The notes beneath the pieces are model-generated. The model made no database searches, had not been told where the DNA came from, and saw only the letters and a list, made by a program, of their open reading frames with translations. Positions 1 to 9,369 of a stretch of DNA of 42,000 bases are shown piece after piece. Location: NCBI GenBank assembly GCA_003543135.1, contig DPJG01000020.1:1-42000 (forward strand). Reading direction: 5' to 3'. The position numbers and the translations under genes are program-made. How positions within the stretch are numbered: the stretch's first letter is position 1; each line of letters begins with the position of its first letter. This DNA comes from Rheinheimera sp. Lineage in GTDB: Bacteria > Pseudomonadota > Gammaproteobacteria > Enterobacterales > Alteromonadaceae.

Positions 1-1
1 T

Positions 2-946
2 CAGCAACACCTGATTGCGTTAAAACACAAAAACGGTGAAGTCGGCGCCGTACTGGCAGCCGTGCCTTTTTTAAGACCTAGGGATTTGTCGCAGCGTCAG
101 GACGGTAAAAGTCAGGCTGGTCAGAGTGCCAGTGATAAAAGCCAGCAGCTGCAACAACAAATTGGCAGTTTTTATCAGGAGTTGTATCAGGCAGCGGCCG
201 ACTATGCCACTGCCCTTGGTAACAGCCAGCTGCCGCTGATTGCCACCGGCCATCTGACCACTGTGGGGGCCAGCAGCACAGAGTCGGTGCGGGAAATTTA
301 TATCGGCACGCTGGAAGCTTTGCCGGCCAGCGCCTTGCCCCCTTTTGCCTATATAGCGCTGGGCCATATTCATCAGGCGCAAAAAGTGGCGGGTTCTGAA
401 TTTATCCGTTATTGCGGCTCGCCAATTCCACTAAGTTTTGATGAAGCCAGCCAGCAAAAACAGTTGCTGCTGGTTGAGTTCAACCCAGAGCACACCAAGC
501 CTGAGGTTCGCAGTATTCAGGTGCCTTGTTTTCAGCCTTTACTGAGCCTGACTTCCGACCTTGCTTCTTTAGCAACTAAACTCCAGCCGGCGCTGTTGCA
601 GCTCGCGCCCGGGCAAACTTTGTGGCTGGAGCTGGTGCTTTGTGGTGAAGATGTGTTGTTGTCGGATATTCAGCTGCAATTACAGCAGCAGCTGGCGGAT
701 TTACCGGTTGAACTATTAAAACTGCGCCGTGAAAGGCGCAGCCGCGCTGCACCCTCATTACAGGCCGACCCTTCATTACAGGAGTTGACTGTTGCTGATG
801 TGTTCAGCGCCAGATTGCTGCAGGAAGAGCTGACGCCTGAGCTGAATCAGCGTTTAACCCAGTTGCATCAGCTGGCGTTAGCGCAGCTGGCCGAACAACA
901 AACTGTGGTTGTGAGCGCTGACAATGCAGGCGGGGTGGCCGGATGA
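2..946 (+). CDS. sbcD: Exonuclease subunit SbcD, 5'-truncated by window edge
   Basis: C-terminal part of the Mre11-type phosphoesterase SbcD, which with SbcC cleaves hairpins and processes blocked DNA ends. The reading frame is open from base 2, so about 90-100 N-terminal residues, including the first metal-binding motifs, lie outside the window. Two conserved motifs are visible: ATGHLTTVG and the metal-ligand motif ALGHIHQAQ followed by RYCGSPIPLSF. The C-terminal region ends in the usual helical cap that contacts SbcC. The TGA overlaps the ATG of sbcC (ATGA), showing translational coupling in an sbcDC operon. The first in-window start-like codon, GTG at 62, is not the real start because the homology continues upstream of it. 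Confidence 0.95.
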   Translation, partial: QQHLIALKHKNGEVGAVLAAVPFLRPRDLSQRQDGKSQAGQSASDKSQQLQQQIGSFYQELYQAAADYATALGNSQLPLIATGHLTTVGASSTESVREIYIGTLEALPASALPPFAYIALGHIHQAQKVAGSEFIRYCGSPIPLSFDEASQQKQLLLVEFNPEHTKPEVRSIQVPCFQPLLSLTSDLASLATKLQPALLQLAPGQTLWLELVLCGEDVLLSDIQLQLQQQLADLPVELLKLRRERRSRAAPSLQADPSLQELTVADVFSARLLQEELTPELNQRLTQLHQLALAQLAEQQTVVVSADNAGGVAG

Positions 947-3900
947 AAATTCTGTCGCTTCGGCTGCTAAACCTGAACTCCTTGCGTGGGGAATGGAAAA
1001 TTGATTTTCGCGACCCGGCTTTTGCCACTTCGAACTTATTTGCCATTACCGGCCCGACAGGCGCCGGCAAAAGTACGCTGCTGGATGCCATTTGTCTGGC
1101 GCTTTATCACCAAACACCCAGATTAAAGCTGCTCAGTCAGAGCAGTAACGAGCTGATGAGCCGGCACAGTGCTGAATGTCTGGCCGAAGTGGAATTTTCG
1201 GTGCAGGGTCAGGGGTATCGTGCATTCTGGAGTCAGCGCCGTTCCCGTGGTGCGCTGGACGGTAATCTGCAGGCCGCCAAAGTAGAGCTGGCCAAACTGG
1301 ACGGTGAGATTTTAACCGACAAAAGTTCGGAAAAGCTAAAACTGACCGAGCAATTAACCGGGCTGGATTTTGCCCGTTTTACCCGCTCTATGTTGTTGTC
1401 GCAGGGCAACTTTGCCGCTTTTTTAAATGCCAGCGCCAATGAAAGAGCTGAGCTTTTGGAAGAGCTGACCGGCACCGAAATTTATGGTCAGCTGTCGATG
1501 CAGGTGTTTGCCCAATGCCGTGAGCTGGAAACCGAACAAAAACTCACTCAGGCCAGATTACAGGGCATGCAATTGCTTGGTGCTGAAGAATTAGCAGCGC
1601 TGGCCACTCGGGAACAACAACTGAGCGCGGCGCAGCAAGAGTTGCAACAGCAACAACAAAGGTTGGTGCCGCAGTTAAACTGGTGGCAGCAACAGCAGCA
1701 GGCCTTGTTGCAACAGCAGCAGGCCGGGCAAAAACTGCAGCAGGCGCAAGATGCGATGGCGCAGGCCAAAGTGGGTCTGGCCAAGCTGGACACTTACCCT
1801 GAAGTCACGCGGCTGCAACCTTTGTATCAGGCGCTGCTGCAGGCCAGGCAGCAACAGGAACAGGCGCAGCTGCAACTGCAGCAATGGCAGCAACAATATC
1901 AGCCGCTGGCACAGGCGCAGCAGCAAAGTCTGGTGTTGATTGCTCAGTTGAGCGCTGAACGCCACACAGTGTTGCAGCAGCAGCACCAGCAATACAAAGC
2001 TGAGCTGGCCACTTTAGAGCAGCAGCTGTCCGGCCGCCTTTCTGCCGGCATGCTGGCCGAATTACTGGCCGCTTTTCAACCGGCCTGGCAGCAGGCTGAG
2101 CAGCGGGTGCAGCAACTTGCCCATTTAGCGCAGCAACAGCAAAAACTTGAGGCCGAGCTTCAGCAGCTGTCGCTGGCAGGCCAGCAGAAAAAGGCGCAGG
2201 AACAACAGTTTGCGACTGAACAAACCAAAGCTGAACAACAGCTAAAGCAGTTAGTCGCGGCGCAGCAACAGCTGGATGCCGGCGCTTTGCAGCAACAACA
2301 GCAGCAACTGCAACAACAGCAGTTTGTGTTGGCTGGTGCGCTGCAACAACTGACTCAGCTCAGCCAACTGCAGGCCAAAGTGCAGCAGTTGCAACAACAA
2401 AGTAGTGAGCAACAACAGCGCTCACAGCAGCTGGAGCTGCAGGTGACACAGCTGCGTCAGGCGTATAAACAGCAGGAAGCAGTGGTCAAAGACAAAGAAG
2501 TTATTTTTCAGCAGCAGCTGAAAATTACCGAATTATCGGCACTGCGGGCCAATTTGCAGCCAGGGGAAGCTTGTCCGCTGTGTGGCAGTGCCGACCATCC
2601 GGCCGTTGAGGCTTATCAGCAGCTCAGCCCCAATGCCGCTGAGCTGGCGCTGCAGCAGGCCAAACAGCTGCTGGAGCAATATTTACAGCAGGGCACAACA
2701 GCGCAGCAACAACAAACCCGGTTGCAGACCGAGCTTGCCAGTTGGCGGCAGCAACAGCAGGAGCTGCAGCAGCAACAGCAGAACATCCGCAGCCAGCTGC
2801 AGGACCTGACCCTGCCCGCTGAGCTGTTGATGCTGGTGCAACAGAGTGCGCAGAGTCTGGAGCTGACGCCTTTGGAAGAACGGCAACAACAGCTGAGCCA
2901 GACGTTAACCCAAATACAGCAGCAACTGCAGCAATATCAGCACAGTCAGCAGCAGCTTTTGGCGGCGCAGCAACAATTGCAGCAGGCACAACTGAATGTG
3001 CAGCAGCTTGGTCAGCAGCTGGCGCTGGATCGCCAGTACTACCTGCAGCTGCAAAAAGAACAAAAGCAGCATCAGGATGAACAGCAGCGGCTTGGTGTTG
3101 AACTGGAGACACAGTTGCAGGCACTGAGTGCCGAGCTGCAAAAGCTCGGTGATGCGCCTGTTGTGCACAAGCCCGCCGCACTTTGGCTGGCAGAGCTACA
3201 ACAGCGTCAGCAGCATTGGCAGGCGCAGCTGAAACTCTGGCAACAACAGGAGCAACAGCGCACACAACTGGAGCAGCAGTTGTTGCAACTGATGCCGCTG
3301 CAGGCTCAGGCGCAGGCCGAATTGGTGCACTGGCAGGCCATCAGCACAGAGCAGGGTGTGCATCTACAGCAGCAAGTATCGCAGCCTGAGCCGGCTGCAT
3401 CCGCCGAAACTTTGCAGCAGCTGTTGCAACAGCAAATCAGCCTGTGGCAGCAACAACAGCAGCAGCTGGCGCAGCTGTTGGGTCAGCAGCACAGTTTGTT
3501 ATTACAACAACAGCAGCAAGAAGCGCAGCTTCTGGCGGCGCAGCAACAATGGCTGCAGGCGCTGGCGGCCAGTCCTTTTACCACTGAAATTGCTTTTATT
3601 ACCGCCCAGCTCAGCGAAGTGCAGCTGGTGCAGTTGCAACAACAAAAACAGCAGTTACAGGACGCCGAAACCTCGGCCAAAGCTTTGCTGGCACAGGCCA
3701 CTGAGCAGCTGGCTGCACTGGAAGCCAGCAAAGCTGACGCCTTGCCGGAACTTGCTGTGCTGGAGCAACAGCAGCACCAGTTGCAACAACAGCAGCAACA
3801 GCTCAGTGAGCAGCTGGGTGAAATCCGGCAGCAGCAAAAACAACAACAGCAGCTGGCGCAACAACAACAGGCCTTGTATCAGCAGTTGCAACAGCAGCAG

Positions 3901-4416
3901 GATACCTATCAGGACTGGCAAAAGCTGAACAGCCTGATAGGGTCGGCCGATGGTGCCAGGTACCGCCGTTTTGCCCAGGGTTTAACACTGCAGCAATTGT
4001 TAAAACTGGCCAACCGCCAGCTGGACAAATTGCATAGCCGTTATCAGTTGTGCCGCAAAGCCGACAGTGAACTGGAATTACAGGTGCTGGACAGCTGGCA
4101 GGCCGACGCGCTGCGCGACACAAAAACTTTATCCGGTGGTGAGAGTTTTCTGGTCAGTCTGGCGCTGGCTTTAGCCTTGTCCGATTTGGTCAGTCATAAA
4201 ACCCGGATCGAATCGTTATTTCTGGACGAAGGTTTTGGCACCTTAGACCCAGATACGCTGGAGACCGCACTGGCCGCGCTGGATAGTCTGCAAAGCAGTG
4301 GCAAAATGATTGGTGTGATCAGCCACGTTGAAGCGCTGAAAGAGCGGATCCCGGTGCAAATCAGGGTGCAAAAACAAGCTGGTTCCGGCTGGAGCCAGCT
4401 GATTTTGCCCGCCTGA
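943..4416 (+). CDS. sbcC: Exonuclease subunit SbcC (Rad50-like ATPase)
   Basis: SMC-like ATPase partner of SbcD. The N-terminal ATPase half carries Walker A GPTGAGKST (residues 37-45). The C-terminal half carries the ABC signature LSGGES (from residue 1063) and Walker B SLFLDEG (about 1091-1097) followed by the D-loop. Between them is a coiled coil of about 850 residues interrupted by the zinc hook CPLC (Cys544 and Cys547), which dimerises two SbcC arms. The 1157-residue length is a little above the E. coli protein. The coil is unusually rich in glutamine, with runs of up to six Q encoded by mixed CAG/CAA codons, and this creates many long spurious ORFs in other frames. The start overlaps the sbcD stop. 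Confidence 0.96.
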   Translation: MKILSLRLLNLNSLRGEWKIDFRDPAFATSNLFAITGPTGAGKSTLLDAICLALYHQTPRLKLLSQSSNELMSRHSAECLAEVEFSVQGQGYRAFWSQRRSRGALDGNLQAAKVELAKLDGEILTDKSSEKLKLTEQLTGLDFARFTRSMLLSQGNFAAFLNASANERAELLEELTGTEIYGQLSMQVFAQCRELETEQKLTQARLQGMQLLGAEELAALATREQQLSAAQQELQQQQQRLVPQLNWWQQQQQALLQQQQAGQKLQQAQDAMAQAKVGLAKLDTYPEVTRLQPLYQALLQARQQQEQAQLQLQQWQQQYQPLAQAQQQSLVLIAQLSAERHTVLQQQHQQYKAELATLEQQLSGRLSAGMLAELLAAFQPAWQQAEQRVQQLAHLAQQQQKLEAELQQLSLAGQQKKAQEQQFATEQTKAEQQLKQLVAAQQQLDAGALQQQQQQLQQQQFVLAGALQQLTQLSQLQAKVQQLQQQSSEQQQRSQQLELQVTQLRQAYKQQEAVVKDKEVIFQQQLKITELSALRANLQPGEACPLCGSADHPAVEAYQQLSPNAAELALQQAKQLLEQYLQQGTTAQQQQTRLQTELASWRQQQQELQQQQQNIRSQLQDLTLPAELLMLVQQSAQSLELTPLEERQQQLSQTLTQIQQQLQQYQHSQQQLLAAQQQLQQAQLNVQQLGQQLALDRQYYLQLQKEQKQHQDEQQRLGVELETQLQALSAELQKLGDAPVVHKPAALWLAELQQRQQHWQAQLKLWQQQEQQRTQLEQQLLQLMPLQAQAQAELVHWQAISTEQGVHLQQQVSQPEPAASAETLQQLLQQQISLWQQQQQQLAQLLGQQHSLLLQQQQQEAQLLAAQQQWLQALAASPFTTEIAFITAQLSEVQLVQLQQQKQQLQDAETSAKALLAQATEQLAALEASKADALPELAVLEQQQHQLQQQQQQLSEQLGEIRQQQKQQQQLAQQQQALYQQLQQQQDTYQDWQKLNSLIGSADGARYRRFAQGLTLQQLLKLANRQLDKLHSRYQLCRKADSELELQVLDSWQADALRDTKTLSGGESFLVSLALALALSDLVSHKTRIESLFLDEGFGTLDPDTLETALAALDSLQSSGKMIGVISHVEALKERIPVQIRVQKQAGSGWSQLILPA

Positions 4417-4418
4417 CT

Positions 4419-4439
4419 GCCCGGTTGAGATTGCCGGGC
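4419..4439. terminator. Possible stem-loop between convergent sbcC and GGDEF/EAL genes
   Basis: GCCCGG (4419-4424) pairs with CCGGGC (4434-4439) around a 9-base loop in the 68-base gap between convergent stop codons. No clear T-run follows on either strand, so it may be only a weak or Rho-assisted end. Confidence 0.35.
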
Positions 4440-4484
4440 GCGGCTGATGTTGTTTGTCTGAGCACGGCTGGCTGCACTCAGGTT

Positions 4485-7400
4485 TTAGTGGGTCATCACC
4501 TTGGTTGACTGCGGGCTGGTGGCAGCTTGCTGCTGGCGCAGCAGCTGCTCAAATTTTTCTGCACAGAGCGGCGGGCTGCACAGATAACCCTGATAATGGT
4601 CACAGTGTTGCTGGCGTAAAAACTCAAGCTGGGTGGCGGTTTCCACCCCTTCGGCCAGCACTTTAAATCCTAAAGTATGGGCAATTGCGATAATAGCGGT
4701 GGCAATCGCCATATCGTCTTTGCTGGTGGGAATATCATCAATAAATTTTTTGTCGATTTTTAATACATCCAGTGGGAAACGTTTTAAATAGGCCAGCGAC
4801 GAATAACCTGTGCCAAAATCGTCAATTGCCAGCCGGATCCCCAAACCGCGCAGCTGATTCAGCGTGTCTATCACCGCTTCTTCGTTTTCCATCAACGCAC
4901 TTTCGGTCAGTTCCAGCTCGAGCGCTGCCGCCGGAAACCCTGTACTGGCGAGGGTTTCGCGCACCAGTGCTTTCATATCAAAACGTTTAAACTGACTGGG
5001 CGATACATTGACTGCCAGCGTCAGATCACACCAGCCCAGCTCGCGCCAGCGTTGCCCCTGAGCACAACTTTGCTGCAGCACAAAACTGCCGATGTCGTTG
5101 ATCAAACCACAACTTTCAGCGACCGGAATAAAACGCGCCGGGGAGATCATGCCTTGTTCCGGGTCAAACCAACGTACCAGTGCTTCTGCGCCAATAATAC
5201 GGCCGGAGCGAATGTCGAGCTGCGGCTGATAATACACTTGCAGATGACCCTGGCGGATGGCTTTACGCAGATTCGACTCCATGGTGAGCCGGTCACGCGC
5301 CGCCTGGGTAAAAGCATCCGCATAAAAGGTAAAAGTGTTACGCCCCGCTGCTTTGGCTTTATACAAAGCTGAGTCGGCGCCCTGCATCAGCGCCGCTGTG
5401 GTGTCAGCATGTTCAGGAAACAGGCAGATGCCAATACTGGCACCCAGTGTCACCTCAAACTGACTGCCCAGCACAAAAGGTTGTGACAAAGCCTGAATCA
5501 GCGCAGCGGCCAAGGTGGCGGCTTCTTCCGGCTCGGCTAGTTGTGGTAACAGCATGGCAAATTCGTCACCGCCAAGACGCGCCAGTAAATCACCGGGCCG
5601 GCTTTGTTGTTTCAGCCGGCGAGCAACTTGTTGCAGCACCTGATCACCCAGGTGATGGCCATAACTGTCATTCACATGTTTAAAGTGGTCCAGATCAAGC
5701 ATTAACACCGCACCTTTGTGCTGTTCTGTGCGGGCCAGGGTTAAACTTTGCTCCAGCAGTTGCAAAAATAAATGCCGGTTTGGCAAATGGGTCAGCTCGT
5801 CATGATCGGACAAAAACTCCATTTCAGCTTCGGTAGCCCGGATTTGCGACAGATCGGTGAATATGGCGGCATAATGGCTGATGTGTTGCTGCTCATCAAA
5901 CACAGCACTGATACTGAGCTGCAGCTGCAATAACTCACCATCTTTGCGTTTATTCAGAATTTCGCCTTGCCAGTAATGTTGTTCCTGCAACATTTGCCAC
6001 ATCTGCTGATAAAATTCAGCCGGATGGCGGCCAGAGCGGAAAATCGCCGGTGTATGACCAATCAGTTCGCTTTCGCTATAGCCAAATAGTTGCTGCAGTG
6101 CCGGGTTGGCGGAAATAATACGTTTTTGCGTGTCGGTGATCAGTATGCCTTCTCTGCTGCTGTTAAACACAGCGGCTGACAGCCTGAGTTTTTCATCCTG
6201 TTGTTTACGTTCAGTTAAATCCAGATCCATGCAAAAAATCTGCGCTGCTTTGTCGTGTAGTTTGACCACGGCGTGGCCGGAATACACCGGCACCAGATGA
6301 CCGTCTTTGTGTTGTAACAACAGTTCAGCCGAGGGAATAGGCTCGCCGGTTTCGGCCATCTGACTGATGGCGCAGCGCACATCATGCTGCATTTCTGCCG
6401 GAATAATCAGTTGCAGCAGATTTTGCCCGATAGCCTCATCTTTGCTGTAACCATAAATACGCTCGCTGGCTTTGTTCCAGTAAAAGGTGGTGCCGTCGGC
6501 TTCATAACCCTGCACTGCAATTTCCGGTGTATTGTCCAGCAAGGTGCGAAACCGCAGTTCGCTGTCCTGCCACTGTAGTTCTGCCAGTTTTTGCCGGCTG
6601 ATATCTTCAATTTCCAGCAAAATGTGGCTGAGCTGCTGATTGCTGTCGAGAATGCGGCGTAATGAATAAGCTTGCCAGTAGCTGCTGCCATCGGGTCTTT
6701 GCAGCTGAAACTGACCGCGCACCTGCTCCTCTGTTGCCTTGAGCTGTGCCATGGCATAAAGGATTTCCTGGCGTAACTGAGACGGATACAGGCTGGGCAG
6801 CGCTGCGCCCAGCAGCTGAGCTTCCGCGATGCCGGTGACAGGCTCAACTTGTTGGTTCAGATAACTGATGGTGCCATCAGGGTCACAAATCACCACAGCT
6901 ACCGGGCTTTGTTCCACCGCTTTGGATAATAAATCCAGCATGGCTTTGGCGTCGCTGCGCTCCACCAAAAATGCCGCCAGGCTAACAGTAAACTGAATTA
7001 AATCAATCTCTTCCGTATTTGGTGCCCTGGTTTCTGCCAGATAAATGGCAAAGGTTCCCAGGAGCGTTTTCTGACTGTTAAAAAAGGGCGTGGACCAACA
7101 AGCGCGCAACCAGGGATAAGGCGCGGCGAGCGCCTGAAATTCCTGCCATAACATGTCCTGCCGTACATCTGTCACTATAACCGGCTGGCCTGTGGCCGCA
7201 GCTGTGCCGCAGCTGCCATTGCCATAACGGATCGGCAGCCCATCCACTTTGGCGTTGTAGTCTGCCGGCAGACTGGGGCCGGCGGCTACTCTCAGGCACT
7301 GGCGTTGTAAGTCGGCCAGCAAAATAGAGCAGCGCAGGCCGGGTTGCTGCTGTTCGACAAAATTCACCAGTTCTGTCAGCAGCTGTGTTAATGGAATATT

Positions 7401-8447
7401 GTCCAGCAAACGGTGCAATAAATGACTCTGGGCCTGTTGTTTGGACAGTTGTTTACGTTTTTCGCGGATGTTCTGAAAACACAACACCAGTACAGTGCCA
7501 TCATGGGATGGTGGCACCGGGATAGCACGGTAAGCACAGGGGATCACTTCGTTATTGGTGTTGAGTAATAAGTCGGCTTCACCACTCTGGGGTTTAGGTT
7601 TTTGCAGTGTGGCGGCAATGTCGCGCCATACCGACAGTGCTGATTTTTGTTTGGCGATAATGGTCAGCATCGGCAGGCCAAGCAGTTGTTGTGGATGTTG
7701 GTAACCCAATTGGCTCAAGGCCGCCTGATTCACAAAAGTAATGTCACCGCCTGATGTCAGGCCAATAATGGCGTCGCCTGTGGCATCCAGTAGCAGCTGC
7801 ACCTGCGCCATACTGGATTCTAACGCCAGCACTGCCTGCTTTTTGGCGTCTATATCTTCCACCACGGCCACATAATAACTCTGTTCGGGTTCAGGGGCTC
7901 TGTGCATTGATACCGATAAATTGGCCCAGAAGAACACACCATCGGCACGGCGGTAACGTTTTTCCATGTCGTAATGTTCGATAGCACCGCGGTTCAGTGC
8001 CGACAGTAGCGTCAGATCGGCGGCGAGATCATCAGGATGGGTGATGTCATGGAAACTTCGGCCGGTCAGCTCGGTAACAGAGTACTGCAGCATATCGGCA
8101 AAGCGCTGATTGAGCGTAATAAAGTGACCGGTTAACGACACATGGGCCATGCCAACCGCGGCCTGGGCAAAGGTGCTGTGAAAATGCTGACTGGCCACGG
8201 CGGCCCTGTGACTTTGATACTGATGCAAGCGCAGCAGCCAAATCAACAGCCCGGTACAGAGTAAAAATAATAACCAGCCATTCACCTGATGCAGTTGACT
8301 GGCTTGTTGTGTTGTCATCATGCCGGATAGTAACCAAAGATCCAGCTCTGTCAGCCAGCAGACAGCCAGCAGCACAAAGACCACAACGGCCAGTTGTGGG
8401 TATATATCATGTTGTTGCTGAGCTGGCTCTGTGCTTTGGTGCCACAT
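4485..8447 (-). CDS. Membrane-bound PAS/GAF sensor diguanylate cyclase/phosphodiesterase
   Basis: Multidomain c-di-GMP enzyme of about 1320 residues. Two hydrophobic segments near the N-terminus (about 20-43 and 57-75) anchor it in the inner membrane. They are followed by PAS (about 80-195), PAS (205-325), GAF (335-495), three PAS domains (500-870), GGDEF (about 880-1040) and EAL (about 1055-1300). The cyclase motif GGDEF (959-963) is intact, and an RPGD inhibitory-site motif lies five residues before it. The EAL motif (1088-1090), ELTES, DDFGTGYSS, KIDKKF and AEGVET motifs are also intact, so both activities are possible. I chose the ATG at 8447, preceded by AGGA and AAAAGG, over an in-frame TTG at 8480. 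It is monocistronic and convergent with sbcC. Its ligand is unknown. Confidence 0.9.
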   Translation of the reverse strand: MWHQSTEPAQQQHDIYPQLAVVVFVLLAVCWLTELDLWLLSGMMTTQQASQLHQVNGWLLFLLCTGLLIWLLRLHQYQSHRAAVASQHFHSTFAQAAVGMAHVSLTGHFITLNQRFADMLQYSVTELTGRSFHDITHPDDLAADLTLLSALNRGAIEHYDMEKRYRRADGVFFWANLSVSMHRAPEPEQSYYVAVVEDIDAKKQAVLALESSMAQVQLLLDATGDAIIGLTSGGDITFVNQAALSQLGYQHPQQLLGLPMLTIIAKQKSALSVWRDIAATLQKPKPQSGEADLLLNTNNEVIPCAYRAIPVPPSHDGTVLVLCFQNIREKRKQLSKQQAQSHLLHRLLDNIPLTQLLTELVNFVEQQQPGLRCSILLADLQRQCLRVAAGPSLPADYNAKVDGLPIRYGNGSCGTAAATGQPVIVTDVRQDMLWQEFQALAAPYPWLRACWSTPFFNSQKTLLGTFAIYLAETRAPNTEEIDLIQFTVSLAAFLVERSDAKAMLDLLSKAVEQSPVAVVICDPDGTISYLNQQVEPVTGIAEAQLLGAALPSLYPSQLRQEILYAMAQLKATEEQVRGQFQLQRPDGSSYWQAYSLRRILDSNQQLSHILLEIEDISRQKLAELQWQDSELRFRTLLDNTPEIAVQGYEADGTTFYWNKASERIYGYSKDEAIGQNLLQLIIPAEMQHDVRCAISQMAETGEPIPSAELLLQHKDGHLVPVYSGHAVVKLHDKAAQIFCMDLDLTERKQQDEKLRLSAAVFNSSREGILITDTQKRIISANPALQQLFGYSESELIGHTPAIFRSGRHPAEFYQQMWQMLQEQHYWQGEILNKRKDGELLQLQLSISAVFDEQQHISHYAAIFTDLSQIRATEAEMEFLSDHDELTHLPNRHLFLQLLEQSLTLARTEQHKGAVLMLDLDHFKHVNDSYGHHLGDQVLQQVARRLKQQSRPGDLLARLGGDEFAMLLPQLAEPEEAATLAAALIQALSQPFVLGSQFEVTLGASIGICLFPEHADTTAALMQGADSALYKAKAAGRNTFTFYADAFTQAARDRLTMESNLRKAIRQGHLQVYYQPQLDIRSGRIIGAEALVRWFDPEQGMISPARFIPVAESCGLINDIGSFVLQQSCAQGQRWRELGWCDLTLAVNVSPSQFKRFDMKALVRETLASTGFPAAALELELTESALMENEEAVIDTLNQLRGLGIRLAIDDFGTGYSSLAYLKRFPLDVLKIDKKFIDDIPTSKDDMAIATAIIAIAHTLGFKVLAEGVETATQLEFLRQQHCDHYQGYLCSPPLCAEKFEQLLRQQQAATSPQSTKVMTH

Positions 8448-8473
8448 CGTCCTGATGCCTTTTCGCTGGTGGT

Positions 8474-8522
8474 GCTGCAAACCTGCCCGGCGGGCTCCGA
8501 CTGAACAGGCGTGGTTTGCAAC
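8474..8522 (-). promoter_or_regulatory. Long inverted repeat in leader of the GGDEF/EAL gene
   Basis: Two 10-base arms (8474-8483 and 8513-8522, core TGCAAACC/GGTTTGCA, with one G-T pair when read as minus-strand RNA) enclose a GC-rich segment containing a GCCC-GCC-GGGC hairpin. It lies about 27 bases upstream of the chosen ATG, so it would be in the 5' untranslated RNA. Function is unknown; it lacks the conserved sequence of c-di-GMP riboswitches. Confidence 0.4.
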
Positions 8523-8590
8523 CGCAACTTAGGAAACAAAATCGGTATTATTTTGTGGTTAAGCGTAGTTCAAGCTATTGGAATGACCAA

Positions 8591-8621
8591 TAAAATCGGG
8601 AATGGCAGCCGCCATTCCCGA
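8591..8621 (-). terminator. Intrinsic terminator of the mscS-DUF481 operon
   Basis: Perfect 11-bp stem TCGGGAATGGC/GCCATTCCCGA (8596-8621) with a 4-base loop. On the minus strand it is followed by TTTTATTGG, a short distance after the DUF481 stop codon. Confidence 0.85.
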
Positions 8622-8628
8622 CATAAGG

Positions 8629-9369
8629 TCAAAAAGCGTAGACAAAAGTTAAGGAGGTCAGAGTGTCGGTTTTTTTCTTGCCAAAAGGAACATCACTGTC
8701 GTTCTGCACTAAAAACGCTGCTTTCATCTGCATTTTGCCAATCAGGCTGGCACTGATGGACGATTCAGCCACAGTCCTGGTGTTTTCCTCACCGTATTCC
8801 ACACTCAGCGTTTGTTTAAATGAGGCTGTGGTGGAAAATGCCCAGTTAAAACTGGCTGCTGTACGCAGCATCAGACCATTTTCAGTGACATCGTCGGCGG
8901 TGCGGCCAGAGAAATAACCCGGACCAATTTCCGCGTCCAGGGTTTTGTTATCATCCTGATATAAACGATCACCATAACCCACAGAAACCAGGCTGTATTT
9001 TTGATAAGCACCAAAAGAGTCATCGGTGTAAGAGCCCAGGATGTACAGCTTGGCAAAATCATCGTCCAGTTTATAACCACCTTTGGCCGACACAAAAAAA
9101 CGTTCTGCAGATTTTTCCGTGCTGGTATTGCCGTCAGCGTCGGTGATTTCGTCTTCTTTAAAATAACCGCCCAGACTGTATTCATTGTTCCATTGGGTCA
9201 GTTCCTGTTTGCTGTCAATTTTGCCAGTGACCGAGGTACCTTTGGTGTTGCCGGACGTCATAATGGCGCCCAGTTCAGCCTGAGTGGTCCAGACTTTGGG
9301 TGTTTCTGCGGCGTGCGCCTGAGCGCCAAACAGCATGAGGGTCAGTGCGGATGTGATGCGGATTGTCAT
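8629..9369 (-). CDS. DUF481 family outer-membrane beta-barrel protein
   Basis: Protein of 246 residues with a signal peptide (first 20 residues, cleavage after AQAHA). The body is made of alternating polar/aromatic strands and ends in VYAF, a terminal aromatic typical of proteins inserted by the BAM complex. It resembles the DUF481 (YdiY, 'salt-induced outer membrane protein') family; the molecular role of that family is poorly known. Its ATG overlaps the TGA of the upstream mscS gene by ATGA, so the two are translated from one mRNA, and a strong terminator follows. Pairing with a mechanosensitive channel suggests a role in osmotic or envelope adaptation, which is inference. Confidence 0.85.
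   Translation of the reverse strand: MTIRITSALTLMLFGAQAHAAETPKVWTTQAELGAIMTSGNTKGTSVTGKIDSKQELTQWNNEYSLGGYFKEDEITDADGNTSTEKSAERFFVSAKGGYKLDDDFAKLYILGSYTDDSFGAYQKYSLVSVGYGDRLYQDDNKTLDAEIGPGYFSGRTADDVTENGLMLRTAASFNWAFSTTASFKQTLSVEYGEENTRTVAESSISASLIGKMQMKAAFLVQNDSDVPFGKKKTDTLTSLTFVYAF

Noticed and set aside
1548-3930. Many long ORFs in other frames of sbcC, such as a 213-codon antisense frame at 2624-3265
   Set aside because: They are produced by CAG/CAA repeats giving open frames of low complexity (poly-Leu, Ala, Ser, Cys); no start signals or homology.
8474-8522. c-di-GMP riboswitch upstream of the GGDEF/EAL gene
   Set aside because: The conserved GEMM sequences are not present, only an inverted repeat.
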